Shown here piece by piece: positions 27,364-40,015 of a stretch of DNA of 64,000 nucleotides. The stretch is from NCBI GenBank assembly GCA_947095535.1, contig OX352774.1, forward strand, positions 34,612,496 to 34,676,495, in the 5' to 3' direction. Positions within the stretch are counted from its first letter, which is position 1, and the number at the start of each line of letters is the position of its first letter. The notes beneath the pieces were generated by a model that saw only the letters and a list, made by a program, of their open reading frames with translations, did no database searches and was not told the origin of the DNA. The translations under genes and the position numbers were made by a program. This stretch comes from Poecilobothrus nobilitatus. Taxonomy: Eukaryota > Arthropoda > Insecta > Diptera > Dolichopodidae.

Positions 27364-27573
27364 AAAGGTATTACACTAGTGCTGTAAGCACTACGATTTC
27401 AAACTATATGTCGAAAGATCTTATGCTTAAACATTTGTTAATATTAGTGATAAACACCGTGAAGCTTTAAAGGTATCACACTAGTGCTGTATGCATTACT
27501 ATTTCAAACTATATGTAGAAAGATCTTATGCTTAAACCTTTATTAATATTAGTGATAAACACAGTGAAGCTTA
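27364..27573. repeat. Tandem duplication of a 105-bp unit
   Basis: AAAGGTATTACACTAGTGCTG begins at 27364 and recurs (ATCACACTAGTGCTG) at 27469. The two adjacent units stay aligned to GATAAACAC(C/A)GTGAAGCTT. They differ at about ten positions. No flanking terminal repeat is visible, so this is a plain tandem duplication. Confidence 0.85.
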
Positions 27574-28288
27574 AACTTTGAAATTTTGTACAATATGATG
27601 CTCTTTAATACTTACTTTTCAGAGCTCGGCTTAGTAAAGGAATTTTTTTAGTAAAGAAATTTTATTAGTATAATAAAATTAATTGTAAATTTGTTATATA
27701 CCCATAACATTAAACCAATAACCTTTCACAAAGAATCTAAATTTTACTTCTAATTATAAAATATTACCATATTCATTGTTATTATAATTATTTCTCTCTC
27801 TTATTCTTTTCAAATAATATTTATTTTACCATCAACCATTTTAATAATTTAAGCCACTCATTAACACCGCATGTAAATTTTATTATAATAAAGACCAGAA
27901 TAAAATAAAACTTTTAAAAAATGTATAAGATGTTATTTACAATATTTGATTGTTTTTGTTTTTTTTTTACGAGGGTCGGTGTAAAACTTCACCTAGAGTT
28001 GTCACCCAGAGAAATTGCACGTGATTTTTTCGAATATTGTTGAACTTTAAACAACCAAAACGATCCCGTTTTAAACCAAACTTTGGGATGGAACTTTTAA
28101 TACAAATGCACAGTTTGGTTTATCTGGGATGTGGGAAGTATTTTTACGAAAATGGAATTTAGGAGCATTTAGAATTATGTAAAATGGGTACGATCATTTG
28201 GAGGGAAAATGGAAAAAAGATATTAATTCTCTTCTTAAACTTTAACATTAGTTTATACTAACATTAGGGAAGATATGCGATAGTATTT

Positions 28289-28457
28289 GGGCTCTATTCA
28301 AATAATCAATTACTTATTTTCTTTTGATAAGTTTTTGTTGAATCAAAGCCCTATTTGCCAATAACTCAAAAGAGTTTTGATTAGTAAAAAAACACTAACT
28401 TATCAACTGATTATTTGATTATTTGATTAGTTATAAGTGGTTGATGTTATAGGGCCC
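28289..28457. mobile_element. Small terminal-inverted-repeat element (MITE-like)
   Basis: The left end reads GGGCTCTATTCAAATAATCA then ATTACTTAT. The complement of the right end reads GGGCCCTATAACATCAACC then ACTTAT, so the two ends pair as an imperfect terminal inverted repeat of about 25 bp. The length is 169 bp with no coding capacity. I see no convincing target duplication (flanks ...TAGTATTT and TAATTTAA...), so the class is unknown. Confidence 0.4.
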
Positions 28458-29263
28458 TAATTTAATAAACGCAACGTTTGCATTCTAAACGATTTTTCAT
28501 AAACTGTATTATGCCATCATAAAAAATCACAAAACTTCAATAAATTTATAGTATTTTAATTAATAGATCTTATTATTTAATTACCGTTAAATCTATACAA
28601 AAACCATTTAATATTAATATTATAATTTTTCTTATCAAAGTCAATTTTTTTTTTTTTTTTTTTAACACATTATTCTAATGTTGGTTTCTATTCTCCCCCA
28701 AAAAACAAAATAACAAAAAAAAAAACAACCAAACCAAAATATTTTAATACCAATATTTTAACACCAATCCATATGATAAATTACCATTTACCAATTTATC
28801 TGGTATCATCTTGAATCATCAATTATTATTTTGCATAGAATAACATATAAATTATAAAATCCAACAAAAAATATCAATTTTTTTAAATTTTACAAAAAAA
28901 AAAAAAAAAAACATTCACACAAACTTACAGGTATATTTTTTTTTTTTTGTTTTTTGACATTTTTATAATCTCAACTACTTAAAATGTCAAAAACTTACTA
29001 TCATAAATATTATTTCACAATAATTATTATTGACAACTGATAATTATTTATACTCAATACATTTTCTACAATATCCACTATAGCTTATGTTGTTTTTTTT
29101 TTTTTCTTATTTTTGTTTTTTTTTTTTTTCTATCCTTTCATTTGTTTTTGTTAAATATTGCCGATCTTTCAAATAATAATTGATTTCTACCAAAAAAAAA
29201 AAAAAATGAAAACAAAAAATATACGTATAAAAACTTGAAAATATCAATTAAAATATCACTTAC

Positions 29264-29302
29264 TTGGGGGCCAATTAACTCTTTCAATAGGCACCAACCA
29301 CT
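29264..29302 (-). other. Candidate 39-nt microexon D
   Basis: The minus strand shows acceptor TTGTTGTACAATAG, a 39-nt island that is much more GC-rich than its surroundings (contains GGTTGGTGCC and TTGGCCCCCAA), and donor GTAAGTG. Two frames are open: SGWCLLKELIGPQ in phase 0, or WLVPIERVNWPP when two bases complete the previous codon. No homology is recognised. Short open windows between chance splice signals are common in AT-rich DNA, so this is tentative. Confidence 0.2.
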
Positions 29303-29377
29303 CTATTGTACAACAACCAAAAATAAAAACAAAAAAAAAAAGTAAAGAAATTAAACTTATGTGCCGACATGACTTAC

Positions 29378-29415
29378 AAAACATTTACAACCCATGTGAT
29401 GAAGTGAATGTCCAA
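29378..29415 (-). other. Candidate 38-nt microexon C
   Basis: The minus strand shows acceptor CTTGTCTCGGTTTTAG and donor GTAAGTC around 38 nt. When its first two bases complete the preceding codon it reads GHSLHHMGCKCF and ends in phase 0. It lies about 75 bp upstream, in minus orientation, of candidate D. No family is recognised. Confidence 0.2.
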
Positions 29416-30217
29416 CTAAAACCGAGACAAGTTATTACAATTTTTTTTTTTTTTTGTTGTTTTTTTTTTTTTGCAAACTTCTATACATAATTATTTATAG
29501 GAATAACCTTGATGCTTGTTGTAAAAAAAAAAAAAAAAAAAATATCACCACATTCCACCAATTCAAATAAATTGTATATGGCGGTATCTTTTAAACTATT
29601 GGTTTTTTTTTTTTGTTTTTATGAAAAGAATTTATTATGATGATGATAAGCCAGTGTGTTTTATATACGCACGCAAAATATGCTACCTATTGCGATTAAA
29701 ATATTATAATATATGTTTTTCTTGTATAATAACTGCTACTCTTGTTAAAATTCAATTAATTTTTTTTTTTTTTTTTGTTTGAAATAATTTAAAAGGATTC
29801 TTCTCGTAAATATGATTATTATTTATTGAATTTAAATGTTATTATATTGTATATGTCACGCTTCAACAGACATATTAAATTATTATTTACACATATGTAC
29901 ATATTAAATATTTTAATTATAGGATTTGATCTCCTTTTTAAAAAATCCGTTATTATTGTTCTATAGTTATAATTCTTGTTTTTCTGTACAAATATTTCCG
30001 CCTAGAAACGATATAATCTATAATTATAGTTACAGGCTTGTAAAGTGTAAAGACTTACTTGAAAAAAAAAAAAAAAACAAAGGAAAAAAAAAAAAAAGAG
30101 TTTAAAATTAACATATAAAGGTGGTCTTAAGTATCTGTTTGATTGATTAAAATATCAAAAATAAGACATTAATATTCATGACATGACGTGAAGATGAAAG
30201 ACATTATTATAATAATG

Positions 30218-30267
<50 letters not shown>

Positions 30268-30779
30268 GCGTACTTATTAATTAAGAATATCCTTGATAGT
30301 TCATTATAAAAATTATATAGCGGTTGAATGAATTATAGATAATAAATATTACCCTTTCATAATTTTATAATATATATGTAGGTATATATATATATATAAG
30401 TTAAAAAAAAACTTGTATATAATAATTAATTCAAGTTCTGATCAATAAGAACAGTCTTAATTAATTTTATTTTACAAAAATTACTTAACGATTCTATATC
30501 TTAAGTTTATTTAGATTATAGATTTACATATAAACCATACATTGTGATATTGTAAAAGAAATTCATGTTATCAAATATTAAAAGAAGAGATGAAAAGATG
30601 AAAACAAATTAATTATATGTGTTTATTAATATATATGTATATGAAGATTTAACTAAAATTTAAACTTCAAATTCTACTGAAAAAAAAAAACATAGGTTAT
30701 CTCATTGTCAAAAATTTATACAGTTTACTTAGAGGATAGAGGATTTAAAAAAAAAGAATTTCTATTAAGATTCCGGTAA
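29416..30779. other. AT-rich non-coding DNA with a (TA)n microsatellite
   Basis: Poly-A/T runs and a (TA)n tract at about 30224-30261. No gene is recognised. Confidence 0.6.
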
Positions 30780-31420
30780 TCTCGCGTTTCTAACACATTT
30801 TTCCCAAAAAAAAAAAAATCCGAAAAGAAAATTTCCTTTTTAGTTTTACTCTGTGTATCCGTCTGTCCACAAAATTTTTACACTGTCTATAGATTTCTTA
30901 ACTAACAATTTTTATTAACAAATCTTTTTTTTTTATGTAGCGCTACCCATAACAAAGTTACAGCCACATATAACATAGAAATTATGTTTAATATTTTTCC
31001 AATCTAAAATCTTAAACAAGAAGACATTTCTTTAGCTTAATAAATCAATAATAGAATTTTTTGAAATTTAGTATTTAAATTTACCGTTATACGGAAATAT
31101 AAACTTCCTTCTATTTGAGAGAGAAAAGAACTTTCAGAATTGGCATAAATATAAGTTATTTCATAAATTTTATTATACCTCTCCTTGTTTAAGAGCTATT
31201 AAAGGTAAAAATTGAAAATATTCAATTTTTAGACAGTAACACTTAACAGGTGCCTGTGCATTTTTTTTTTTCAAAGAAAAATGCAAAAATTAAAACGCCA
31301 ACAATATATTTTTACATATGTTAATAGCTTTTCTTAATTATATTTTTATTGTCGTTTATAAAATGCCCGCCTTGAAAAACATTTCATTTTACATTCTACA
31401 CAATATTTTTTAACAAATAA
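30780..31420 (-). mobile_element. Decayed family L relative
   Basis: TATCCGTCTGTCCAC (about 30857) stands at the position of the CCGTCCGTCC block. GCGCTACCCATAACAAAGTTACAGC (about 30941) corresponds to the CCCACCCGTTACGGAGCTACAG segment. ATTTACCGTTATACG (about 31079) corresponds to ATTTACCGTTATGTT. CTCTCCTTGTTTAAGAGCTATTAAAGG (about 31181) corresponds to CCCCCGTTTAGGAGCTGTAAGGGG. The order is the same as in 3577-5127. Neither terminus is preserved clearly. Confidence 0.5.
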
Positions 31421-34400
31421 GGATGACAGTTTCAAAAGTATTTTTTTTTTAACATTATTAATTATTTAATCTTGGTTATAGCCATAACAAAATAACTGAA
31501 GCCATAAAAAATTAAAGCGTACCTTGTTCAATAGTCATATTTTAATACTATACCCATTTTTAATGATTTTAACTGTTTATTCTTTTTCATTTTAAATTAT
31601 ATTATAAAAAATAATTGTTTGATTTAAAAAATAAGACTTTAATTTCACAGAATAATAATTCAATTGAATATACACATATATTTATTTTGTAATTTGATAT
31701 TCACAGCTTTAGGCTATAGCAAACTTTGATAGTTGACAAATCTCAATTGCAAACGTCAAATAAAATACAATTGGGCAGTAAACATTAGTTGTAAAAACCA
31801 TTTTCCAAGGAAAAAAAAAACACAAAATTTTATTCTCATCATTTAATTTAATTTTTTGTGCAAAATTTTGAAAAAAATTAAAAATCAACAAACATAAATT
31901 ATCAATTTTTATGTTATGACATTAAAAAACTTCAAAATTAAAAAATAAAATAAATTTTAAAGTTACTGCTTAACCCTACGATATTATTTATGTGTTAGCT
32001 TGATATTAATGTTTTAATGTTAATTACGTATAGATGATAATTACCTTCTCAGACATAAACCAATTTTCCGAAAGTAAAATTGGAGAACTAAGTTGATTTC
32101 TGAATTCTACATGGGCTGATTATATAGAACATAATTGAAAACTCAAAATTGGAAAGAGTGATATTAAACCTTGTCGGTATAAGTTTTCCTCTCTTGACAC
32201 ATTTTTGGAGGGCAGCCATATAAATCAAATCAACCTACCAAGTGATAATTTTTTTGAATCTGTCAAATTATACAGTTTAAAGTACATATTGTATTTCTAA
32301 TTTTGAAATTGTTCTTCATATTTTTGTATATATTTTTAGTTTTCGATATGAATTTTGATTTTTACTATAGTAAAAAAGAAAGGAATGTCATTGATATTGA
32401 CATATCATTCATATTGACACATCATTCATATTGACATATCTGTCAAACAAAATCCCAAAAAAAAAAGTTATACTAAAGTTATATGAGTTTTATCATTTTG
32501 ATTTTTATGCGATGAATATCTAACTATACACAATAAAAATTCATACTATTCCTATATCTTCCTATATAAATCTTTTTGATTTAATAAGCCTCACATCATA
32601 TCATTTAGCTAGAAGTCTTCGATTATAAATTGATTCTTAACATGTCAAAAAAAAAACAAAAATAACAAAGCAGTATATGTAAAACTAAAGATTTTTAAAG
32701 GTGGATAGTTTTTAAGAATAAAAAAAATTCTCGAACTGTAATCCAAAATTTAAATTTTACTTTTTTAAATTTAATAATTTTAGAATATAACAAAAAAATT
32801 GTTATAAAAACTAAAAATATATAAAAGGGTTTTTTTTTTCGAACTAAAATAGGGCATTTTTCCAACTTTGAGAGGTTGTAACGCCTAATGAATAAGGCAA
32901 AAAAAAAACAAAATTAAAAATTAATTGACTCGACAAAATTATTATTTTTTTTTTTTGGAGTATGAGGTCTACCCAAAATAATGTCTATCCAAATGGGAGT
33001 ATGAGGTTCAAAATAAGATTTATCGAAATGGAAGTATGAGGTCCAAAATTAAAATTTCATTGCTTAAACGCCATCTTAAACTCTCCAAAAAATTTTTGTG
33101 TACAGATGAATAAACAAACAGGTGGACATACTAAAATTAATAAATATATTTTTTATATATATGTTTTAACCGGTATATAAATTATATAAAATGTACATAC
33201 AATAAAAAAGATATTATTGAAATAAATAGAAACGATTACATAATTCTTATAACAATTATAATTTTTTTTTAGCATTAAAAAGAAGATGCAATTTAATTTT
33301 TTTTTTTTTTTTTTTTTTAATATATACAATAAATTTAATTATTTTTAAATTTTTTTAAAAATATTTTATATCTATTTATAATTATTCAAAATAGCTATTA
33401 ATATAAATTAAAGATATGGTATACAAGAAGTAATAAATATTTATGAAGTTATTTGTTTATTTTTTTTTTTTTTTTTAAATAATACTCGTAGATAATAAAA
33501 AAATGTATAGAACAATTCAGTTCATTTTATTTTATTTATTATAATTTATAATAATTCTATAATGAATATATATATGTATAATAATTATTTTTTATTATTT
33601 ATTAATTACAGCAGATCAATAAATCAGTAAATGGAAAAATAAAAATAATTTTTTTTTTTTTCAATATTAATTAATTGGAATTTTTTAAACTTTTATTAAC
33701 TTTTTAAATAGATTTTATTATTTGCAATCAGTTGTTCTTACAAATTATTTTTTAATTAATTCGTTAATTATGTAAAATATATAACCATTATTTTTACCAT
33801 TACAAATTTTTTTTTTTTTTTTTTTTGTTTATTTTTATATTATTATAATGTAATTATTTTTTTATTTAATTTTTAGATATGATTTTATATATGATTTAAA
33901 TTCTTCAGGCAAAAATGAAATAACAAATTTATGTAAATTGTATCTATAAATACTTTTTTGATGTATTATATGTTAATTTATATCTATATAGTAAATTTTA
34001 AATAAATCATAAAAAATTTTAATGCAAATATATTAACAATAAAAAATTAACTAATTTTTTTTTTTTTTTTTGTATATTTATTTATTATATTTTATTTAAA
34101 AAAAAAAAAGAAAAGAAACAAAACAAAACAAAACTGTAATCAAAAGTATGTAAATATTTATTTAAAAAATTAAAAAAAAAAAATAAAAAATTATGTATAT
34201 AGATATGAAAATTTAGAAAGTGTTTAAAAAAAAATGTCCTAAAAGATCAGAACTTCAATAAAAGAATCAAAAAAAATGTAAGGCGATGTTTACAAAGTCA
34301 TGAAAAGCTGACAATCACGAATGATAACAAACTTGAATGATTGATGAAAAACTTTTCAAATTTTGTTTACGTTATCTTATGAGTGACAATCAAGTAAAAT

Positions 34401-34753
34401 ATGAATGATAATATTTCAATGGCGGCAGGTGGACATTTCTTATTTGAAAATCAATGAAAATGAACAATAAAATTAAAAAAAAAGAGTTTTGAACTGAACA
34501 TAAGTTTAAGACATAAAATGAACATTGGGTATACGAAATAGAAAGAAATAATCTATCTTTTTTGTTTAATGTTTTATACTTTTTGTGTTTTTTTTTTAAA
34601 TTGCTTTATAGTCTTTGCAGTTACAATTCTAAATAAATTTGAAGAAAATAAATTTTTCATTTAACATAATAATATCAATTTGGAATTATACACCAAAGAT
34701 TATTTTTTTCTCTAAATCTAAATCATTGAATAAATTCAATAAATTCATTAGTT
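31421..34753. other. AT-rich non-coding DNA with two short tandem repeats
   Basis: A 20-bp tandem (ATTGACATATCATTCAT) with nearly three units lies at about 32393-32447. A three-unit repeat of about 35-39 bp (GGAGTATGAGGTC...) lies at about 32957-33050. The remainder is poly-A/T. The minus-strand frame at 31709-31891 is low-complexity. Confidence 0.6.
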
Positions 34754-35808
34754 TTTATACCCTACACATTAAGTATAGGGTATATTAACTTTGGTATGGT
34801 ATTTGTAACCACCAAAAGGAAGCGAGTTAGGTATAGACATGTATATATATTCTGAATCAGGATCACCGCCTTAGTCGATTTAGCGATGTCCGTCCGTTCG
34901 TACGCACGATAACTCAAAAAATAATGATGCTATCTTGATGAAATTTATACTGTAGGTTAACAATGACTAAGGTAAGGCGGAGATTGTAAATGGACGAAAT
35001 CGGACCATGCGTTCGAGTACCTCCCATACAACTCCCAAAACCTAATATACGCATACGCATATTTTCGAAATTAATAAAGATAGAAACTTAAAATTTTGTA
35101 CGAGGGTGTGTTTTTCTGAATCTCTGATATCCCCAAAATTTGAGATGAATTGGAGTGGTTGTTCGGGTACCTCCCATACAACTCCCAAAACCGAACAAGC
35201 ATATCTTCGAAATTAATAAAGATAGGAACTTCAAATTTGATACGAGGGTGCTGTTTCCTAAATCCCTGATTTGCCTAAAACTTGAGATGAATTGGAGTGG
35301 TCGTTCGGGTACCTCCCATACAACTCCCAAAACCGAACAAGCATATCTTCGAAATTAATAAAGACAGAAACTTCAAATTTGGTACTAGGGTGTTGTTTCC
35401 TGAATCCCTGATTTGTCCAAAATTTAAGATGAATTAGAATGGTTGTTCGGGTATCTGCCACACAACTCCTAAGACCAAACAAGCATATCTTCGAAATTAA
35501 TAAATATATAAACTTGAAATTTGATATAAGAATGTTCTACCCTGTTGATGTCTCTAAAATTTGAGATGAATTGGGGTGGTGGTCCGCGTGCCTTCACACA
35601 CTTCCCAAGACCTAACAATCATATTTTCGAATTTAATAAAGATAGAAACCTGAAATTTTGTACAAAGGTTGTAACAGCATTTATTTTTTTTAGCTTGTAT
35701 TAAATACCTAACTAAAATAACTTATGGATTTTTAATTTAATTTGAAATTTTTAGGTGTATGGTATAAATAAGTCGGTTGCATCAACTTACTGTTATTTTT
35801 ACTTGTTA
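34754..35808 (-). mobile_element. DINE/helentron-like element, family T copy 2
   Basis: This is the inverted counterpart of 7163-8202. Its terminal hairpin is TATACCCTAC (34756) facing GTATAGGGTATA (34784), followed by GTCCGTCCGTTCGTACG at about 34889. It then has a five-unit 142-bp array and ends with the ATACC subterminal motif, the small palindrome around AAGTCGGTTGCATCAACTT (about 35770) and ACTTGTT. By eye it is nearly identical to copy 1 across the array. There is no transposase. One GGGTATA-type motif near 35760 has mutated to GGTATAAA. Confidence 0.82.
35059..35640. repeat. 142-bp tandem array inside family T copy 2
   Basis: The landmark ATAT(C/T)TTCGAA recurs at 35059, 35201, 35343, 35485 and 35621. 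The spacings are 142, 142, 142 and 136, the mirror image of the array at 7343-7950, including the one short unit. The preserved unit order shows that both copies derive from one arrayed source element. Confidence 0.9.
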
Positions 35809-38113
35809 TTTTGTTAATTTTATATTTTTAATACATCCTGCTTTAAAGAATTTACTTACAGTTAATACTAAATATTTTCAAGTATCGTTTACAAATCAGT
35901 TTTCTCTATCATCATTCATGATTGTCGGCTTTTGAATGTTTTCTAAATACAGTCTAAGAATATAGAAATTAGAAGGAGATTTAGTAATATTTAAGTAATA
36001 GTTTAATAATAATCGTAAAAAATATTATATTGCGAAGAAACTATAATATAAAGAAATGGAAAGACTCTTGTATTAATAGATGGATCTGCTACATAATAAT
36101 ATACACATCTTCAATATTTAATGAAGTTGGAAGTTATAATTATTTATGGTATTAAGCAATATAATTGGGATAATTAGATAAGAACATGAAAGTTGGAATG
36201 TTAGGAGGAATTTAATATTTAATGGTTCTATAATATAAGATATTTTATTACCCTGTAAAAATTTTTAATCCATACTGCTAACAAATTAAGTTTCTATCTA
36301 ATTTCGAAAAGAAAAATCAATTTATTTAATTTATTTTATTAAAAAATTAAAATTTTATTTAAAATTAATTAAAGATAGGCTAGAGATATATGTAAAATAA
36401 AAAATAATTTATCATAAGAACGAGCTCCCTTTATATAAAATTGTATAATAACAGTAAAAATTATAAATATTTGAATTGTTACAAAGCTATACTGATACTT
36501 GACAAAATTATAACACACATATTTTAGAAAATAAATCTATAATAAAATAAATATTAAACAAAAGTTTCTAAAAATATGCAAATACAAAATTTCGAAATGA
36601 TACGAAAACTTAACTTCTAATTCATTACTTAATTCTTCTTGATTCAGCTTACAACAATGATTGAATACTACAACCCTCTGTTGTCACTCAAAAAGACATT
36701 TTAAAATATTTTACTGTAATAGCGTCATTTCAGTATAATATAGAATAGTATATACTATAATACAGAATACTTTTCTGATCACTCATATTTGGCGCTCTCT
36801 TAAGTACAATAAACGAAGCTAAAGCCTTCAACCAAAAGCGGATGCCTTCAATTAAAAAGAACACCAAAACATTGTACCTCAAAAGTATGCAGCATTGTTT
36901 TGAAGATTAAGCTTTAAAGATTAAGCTTTAAGGTTAAATGATTCAAATGATATGTGTTCTATAATGAACATATCTCAATATTTTGATTGTCATCAAGTTA
37001 TCATCGCAGTGGATCAACTTTCATTTAAATGCATAATTTCAACTTTTACTGCTAATTGTATTAGTGTCATTGCATTTTCGGATTATTATTTATTTAAATC
37101 TCAATAAATAATAATTTCTAAATAAAATTTAAATAAATTTGACCAAAAGATTTTGTTAAAATTTGGAGATAAATATACATACATAAGTAAATATTTTATA
37201 ATATAGTTTATTACTAGTTTATTTTAGTACTTTATTTATTTCTAACATTTTTATTGTACTGCAAAAATTTGATAGCTAAAATTTTTGACATTTCCCAACT
37301 TCATGGTAGCATCGTGGCTATACTCATTTTGCTTAAGACATAAAGATGTATTATTTAAGTTCCAATTATCGTCAACTTCAAACTTATCTTGAAACCAAAT
37401 GACTTTTAAATGTAGTTATATGAACTTTGATTATTTTTAGTTTTTTATAAAATTTATCAAACATTCCTCGTTATCAATTTAAAATATGTTGCAACAACAG
37501 TGTATAACATATTGGTTAAAGTGATAAAAACAAAAAAAAAAGCAAATAACTTAAGGTTTGAAAAAATCAATGTGGTAAATGAACAAAAAAAAAATGATGT
37601 TATAAAGTACAATAAATTCTCTTCTTGAATATATTTTTAAGTGATTAATTATCTATTGAATAATTTTATACTCGAATACATCTATTATAGAGATAAAAAA
37701 ATATAAAAAAAAATTTTAAATTTTCAAGAAGAATTTTCTTTTTTTTAGTTGTTTTTACTTAATGTTTAATTCATTTACTACGAAATTATTATTCAAAAAA
37801 GTTTTCTGGAGGAGAAAAAAAAAACAAACCTGTCAATACTTCTAGTGTATAATATAATACACCACCAGCATTTTATCCTACATGCTATATACTCTGACTA
37901 CTGAGTACTGACTATTCAATTGTGAATAATGTGTAGTAAATTGTTCAATGAACCTGTATATTTTATATTGTTGTATTTTTTTTTTTTTACCTAATAATGA
38001 ACCAACTTACAAATAAATATATTATTTAGATATGTATGAAATAAAATGTATGCCTACTCTGAAAATAATAATAGATCGATGACAGTAAATGTACGGGATT
38101 CCAATATAGGTAC
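35809..38113. other. AT-rich non-coding DNA, nothing recognised
   Basis: A 15-bp tandem (AAGATTAAGCTTTAA) lies at about 36903-36932. Otherwise this is unstructured AT-rich sequence without a supported exon. Confidence 0.55.
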
Positions 38114-38121
38114 TGTATCTA

Positions 38122-38415
38122 GGGTTACTATCATAAGCCTGTATTTCTTTTGATTGTATTTCATTTGGCTGTACTTCATTTCCCTGTATTTTCATTTCCC
38201 TGTATTTTCATTTTCATTTTTTCATTTTTTGTATTTCATATTATACAAAAATATATTATATATATATTCAGTAAAAGGCGTGAATTCACTAAAGTTCCTC
38301 CTAATTCAGATTCCCATATAAATATATATGGAAAAAACGTAAAGCCTTGTTTTTGAATGCAATTCTAAAATCTCTCCTCATTTAAAATGAAATACAGGCA
38401 AATGACAAGCTCCCC
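38122..38415. mobile_element. hAT-type MITE with 8-bp target duplication
   Basis: The left end reads GGGTTACTATCATAAGCCTG then TATTTC. The complement of the right end reads GGGGAGCTTGTCATTTGCCT then GTATTTC. Together they form an imperfect terminal inverted repeat of about 26 bp with a perfect inner GCCTGTATTTC. The sequence TGTATCTA flanks both sides (38114-38121 and 38416-38423), an 8-bp duplication as made by hAT transposases. The 294-bp body is non-coding. Its left part is a degenerate CCCTGTATTTTCATTT minisatellite, which accounts for the F-rich 68-residue frame at 38150-38356. Confidence 0.75.
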
Positions 38416-38423
38416 TGTATCTA

Positions 38424-39779
38424 TTTATATATATATATATTCCACCACTTTTTAAAAAATTTAAAAGTAAATATTAATTATTAGATCAAATTAAATAAAA
38501 TAATCTGGAATATATATATTAAAGGTACTAAATAAAATAAAGTTTTACATTTAAACCATGAGAATAGAATGATGATCCTTTTATGAAAATATTTTTACTA
38601 ATATTCATTTTCAGATCATGACAACTTTTTAGTCAAAGAATCTATAATGATCATAAAATCTAAAATTAAAGTACCTATTTTCAGATACAATAATATATTG
38701 TATAAAATCATATTATTAATAAAGAAATAACCGGTAATATAACTAAAAATGAACTTTGAGTTGATAAAAAATATTATAAGTACATCTATATACGTACAAT
38801 AAAGATATATACCATTAACTTTTGTATTTGTATATTAATATTCAATTTCAATTACTATATTATATTATATACTACTTGACACAGATTGAACAAAGCTAAT
38901 ATTGCAAAACTATTTTGATAAAAACCGTTATGCAAAATTATATATATTTAAAGAAAATAAATTTATATAGTTGATCATTATTTTAACCTATACTTAAGTA
39001 ATTTTGTAAAAGGTATAGAGAAGAAAAGCAAACAAAGTGAAGGAGTAGACAAAAAAAAAAAAAAAAAAAAAAAAACAAAAAAAAAATCAAAATGTGAATT
39101 ACTAATGTTAAGAAATTTTATTTTTTCTTTTTTATTTTTTTTTCTGTATTAAGATTTTTGGATGCACGTTGCATCAAAAAATGGAAATTATCTAACAAAA
39201 GACAGTAAAACAAACAAACAAAACAAAAATCTTCACTTGACTTTATCAGTCATACATAATATTATATACCTATAACCTTTTCCAGTTAATAGTAAAATTA
39301 TTTTTTATAATAAATATATAAAAAAAATTTGTTTTTTTTTTTTTTTTTTTTAGAATATAAATGAATGATGATGATTAAATATCAAAAGAAAATTCATTTT
39401 TTGTTTTAATGCTGCTTATATAAAAAAACATCAGCTGTATCCAACACAGAACCGACCGCAAGAATAGGAAAATTTAATATTTGATTTTTTAAAAAGGGTT
39501 ATTTACATGAAACATGTATGTAGCTATATAATCTGTATATTTGTAAATTTTATATTTTATCTTAAATGTACATTTCATGCACAAAAATTATAAAATTAAA
39601 AAAAAAAAAAACATTTTCACATTTTCATATTAATAAAAATGACTTAGACACAATTAAACAATCGTGTGACCTTTGGGACAAACCTAAAAGTGTTCTATGG
39701 AAATGTTGTTGCTTTTTACTTGTGTAAACATTTATTTTATTTACTCTTTACTTACCAAAAATTTTTAAATTGGAGATAT
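38424..39779. other. AT-rich non-coding DNA
   Basis: Includes a run of about 25 A at 39051-39075 and a poly-T run at about 39331-39350. No gene is recognised. Confidence 0.55.
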
Positions 39780-40015
39780 TTATGTTAAAATTTTAAATAT
39801 GAAATTTTATCGAATTCCGTTCAAATATTTGGGCTGTACACGTGCCCCCATAGACAGACAGTCACAGACACAAAAAGAGGTACCAAAGCAAGAATACTTA
39901 ACTTAGCTTTCTAGATTCCGGAAAAATGCATATATGCAAAAATCTGAAATTTGAAATTTTGGTGCCATCACAATACCTTCTTTATACGTTATATGCATGC
40001 GATCGGTAAAAATGA
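39780..40015 (+). mobile_element. Probable fragment of a DINE-like element
   Basis: CCCCCATAGACAGACAGTCACAGACAC at about 39845 resembles the repeated GACGGACGGACA block of the DINE-like families. CCAAAATTTCAAATTTCAGATTTTTGCATA in reverse follows, as in their interiors. It is GC-richer than its flanks. No termini could be found, so the family is uncertain. Confidence 0.3.

Noticed and set aside
38150..38356. F-rich 68-residue frame that resembles a membrane peptide
   Set aside because: It is the translation of a CCCTGTATTTTCATTT minisatellite inside a MITE.
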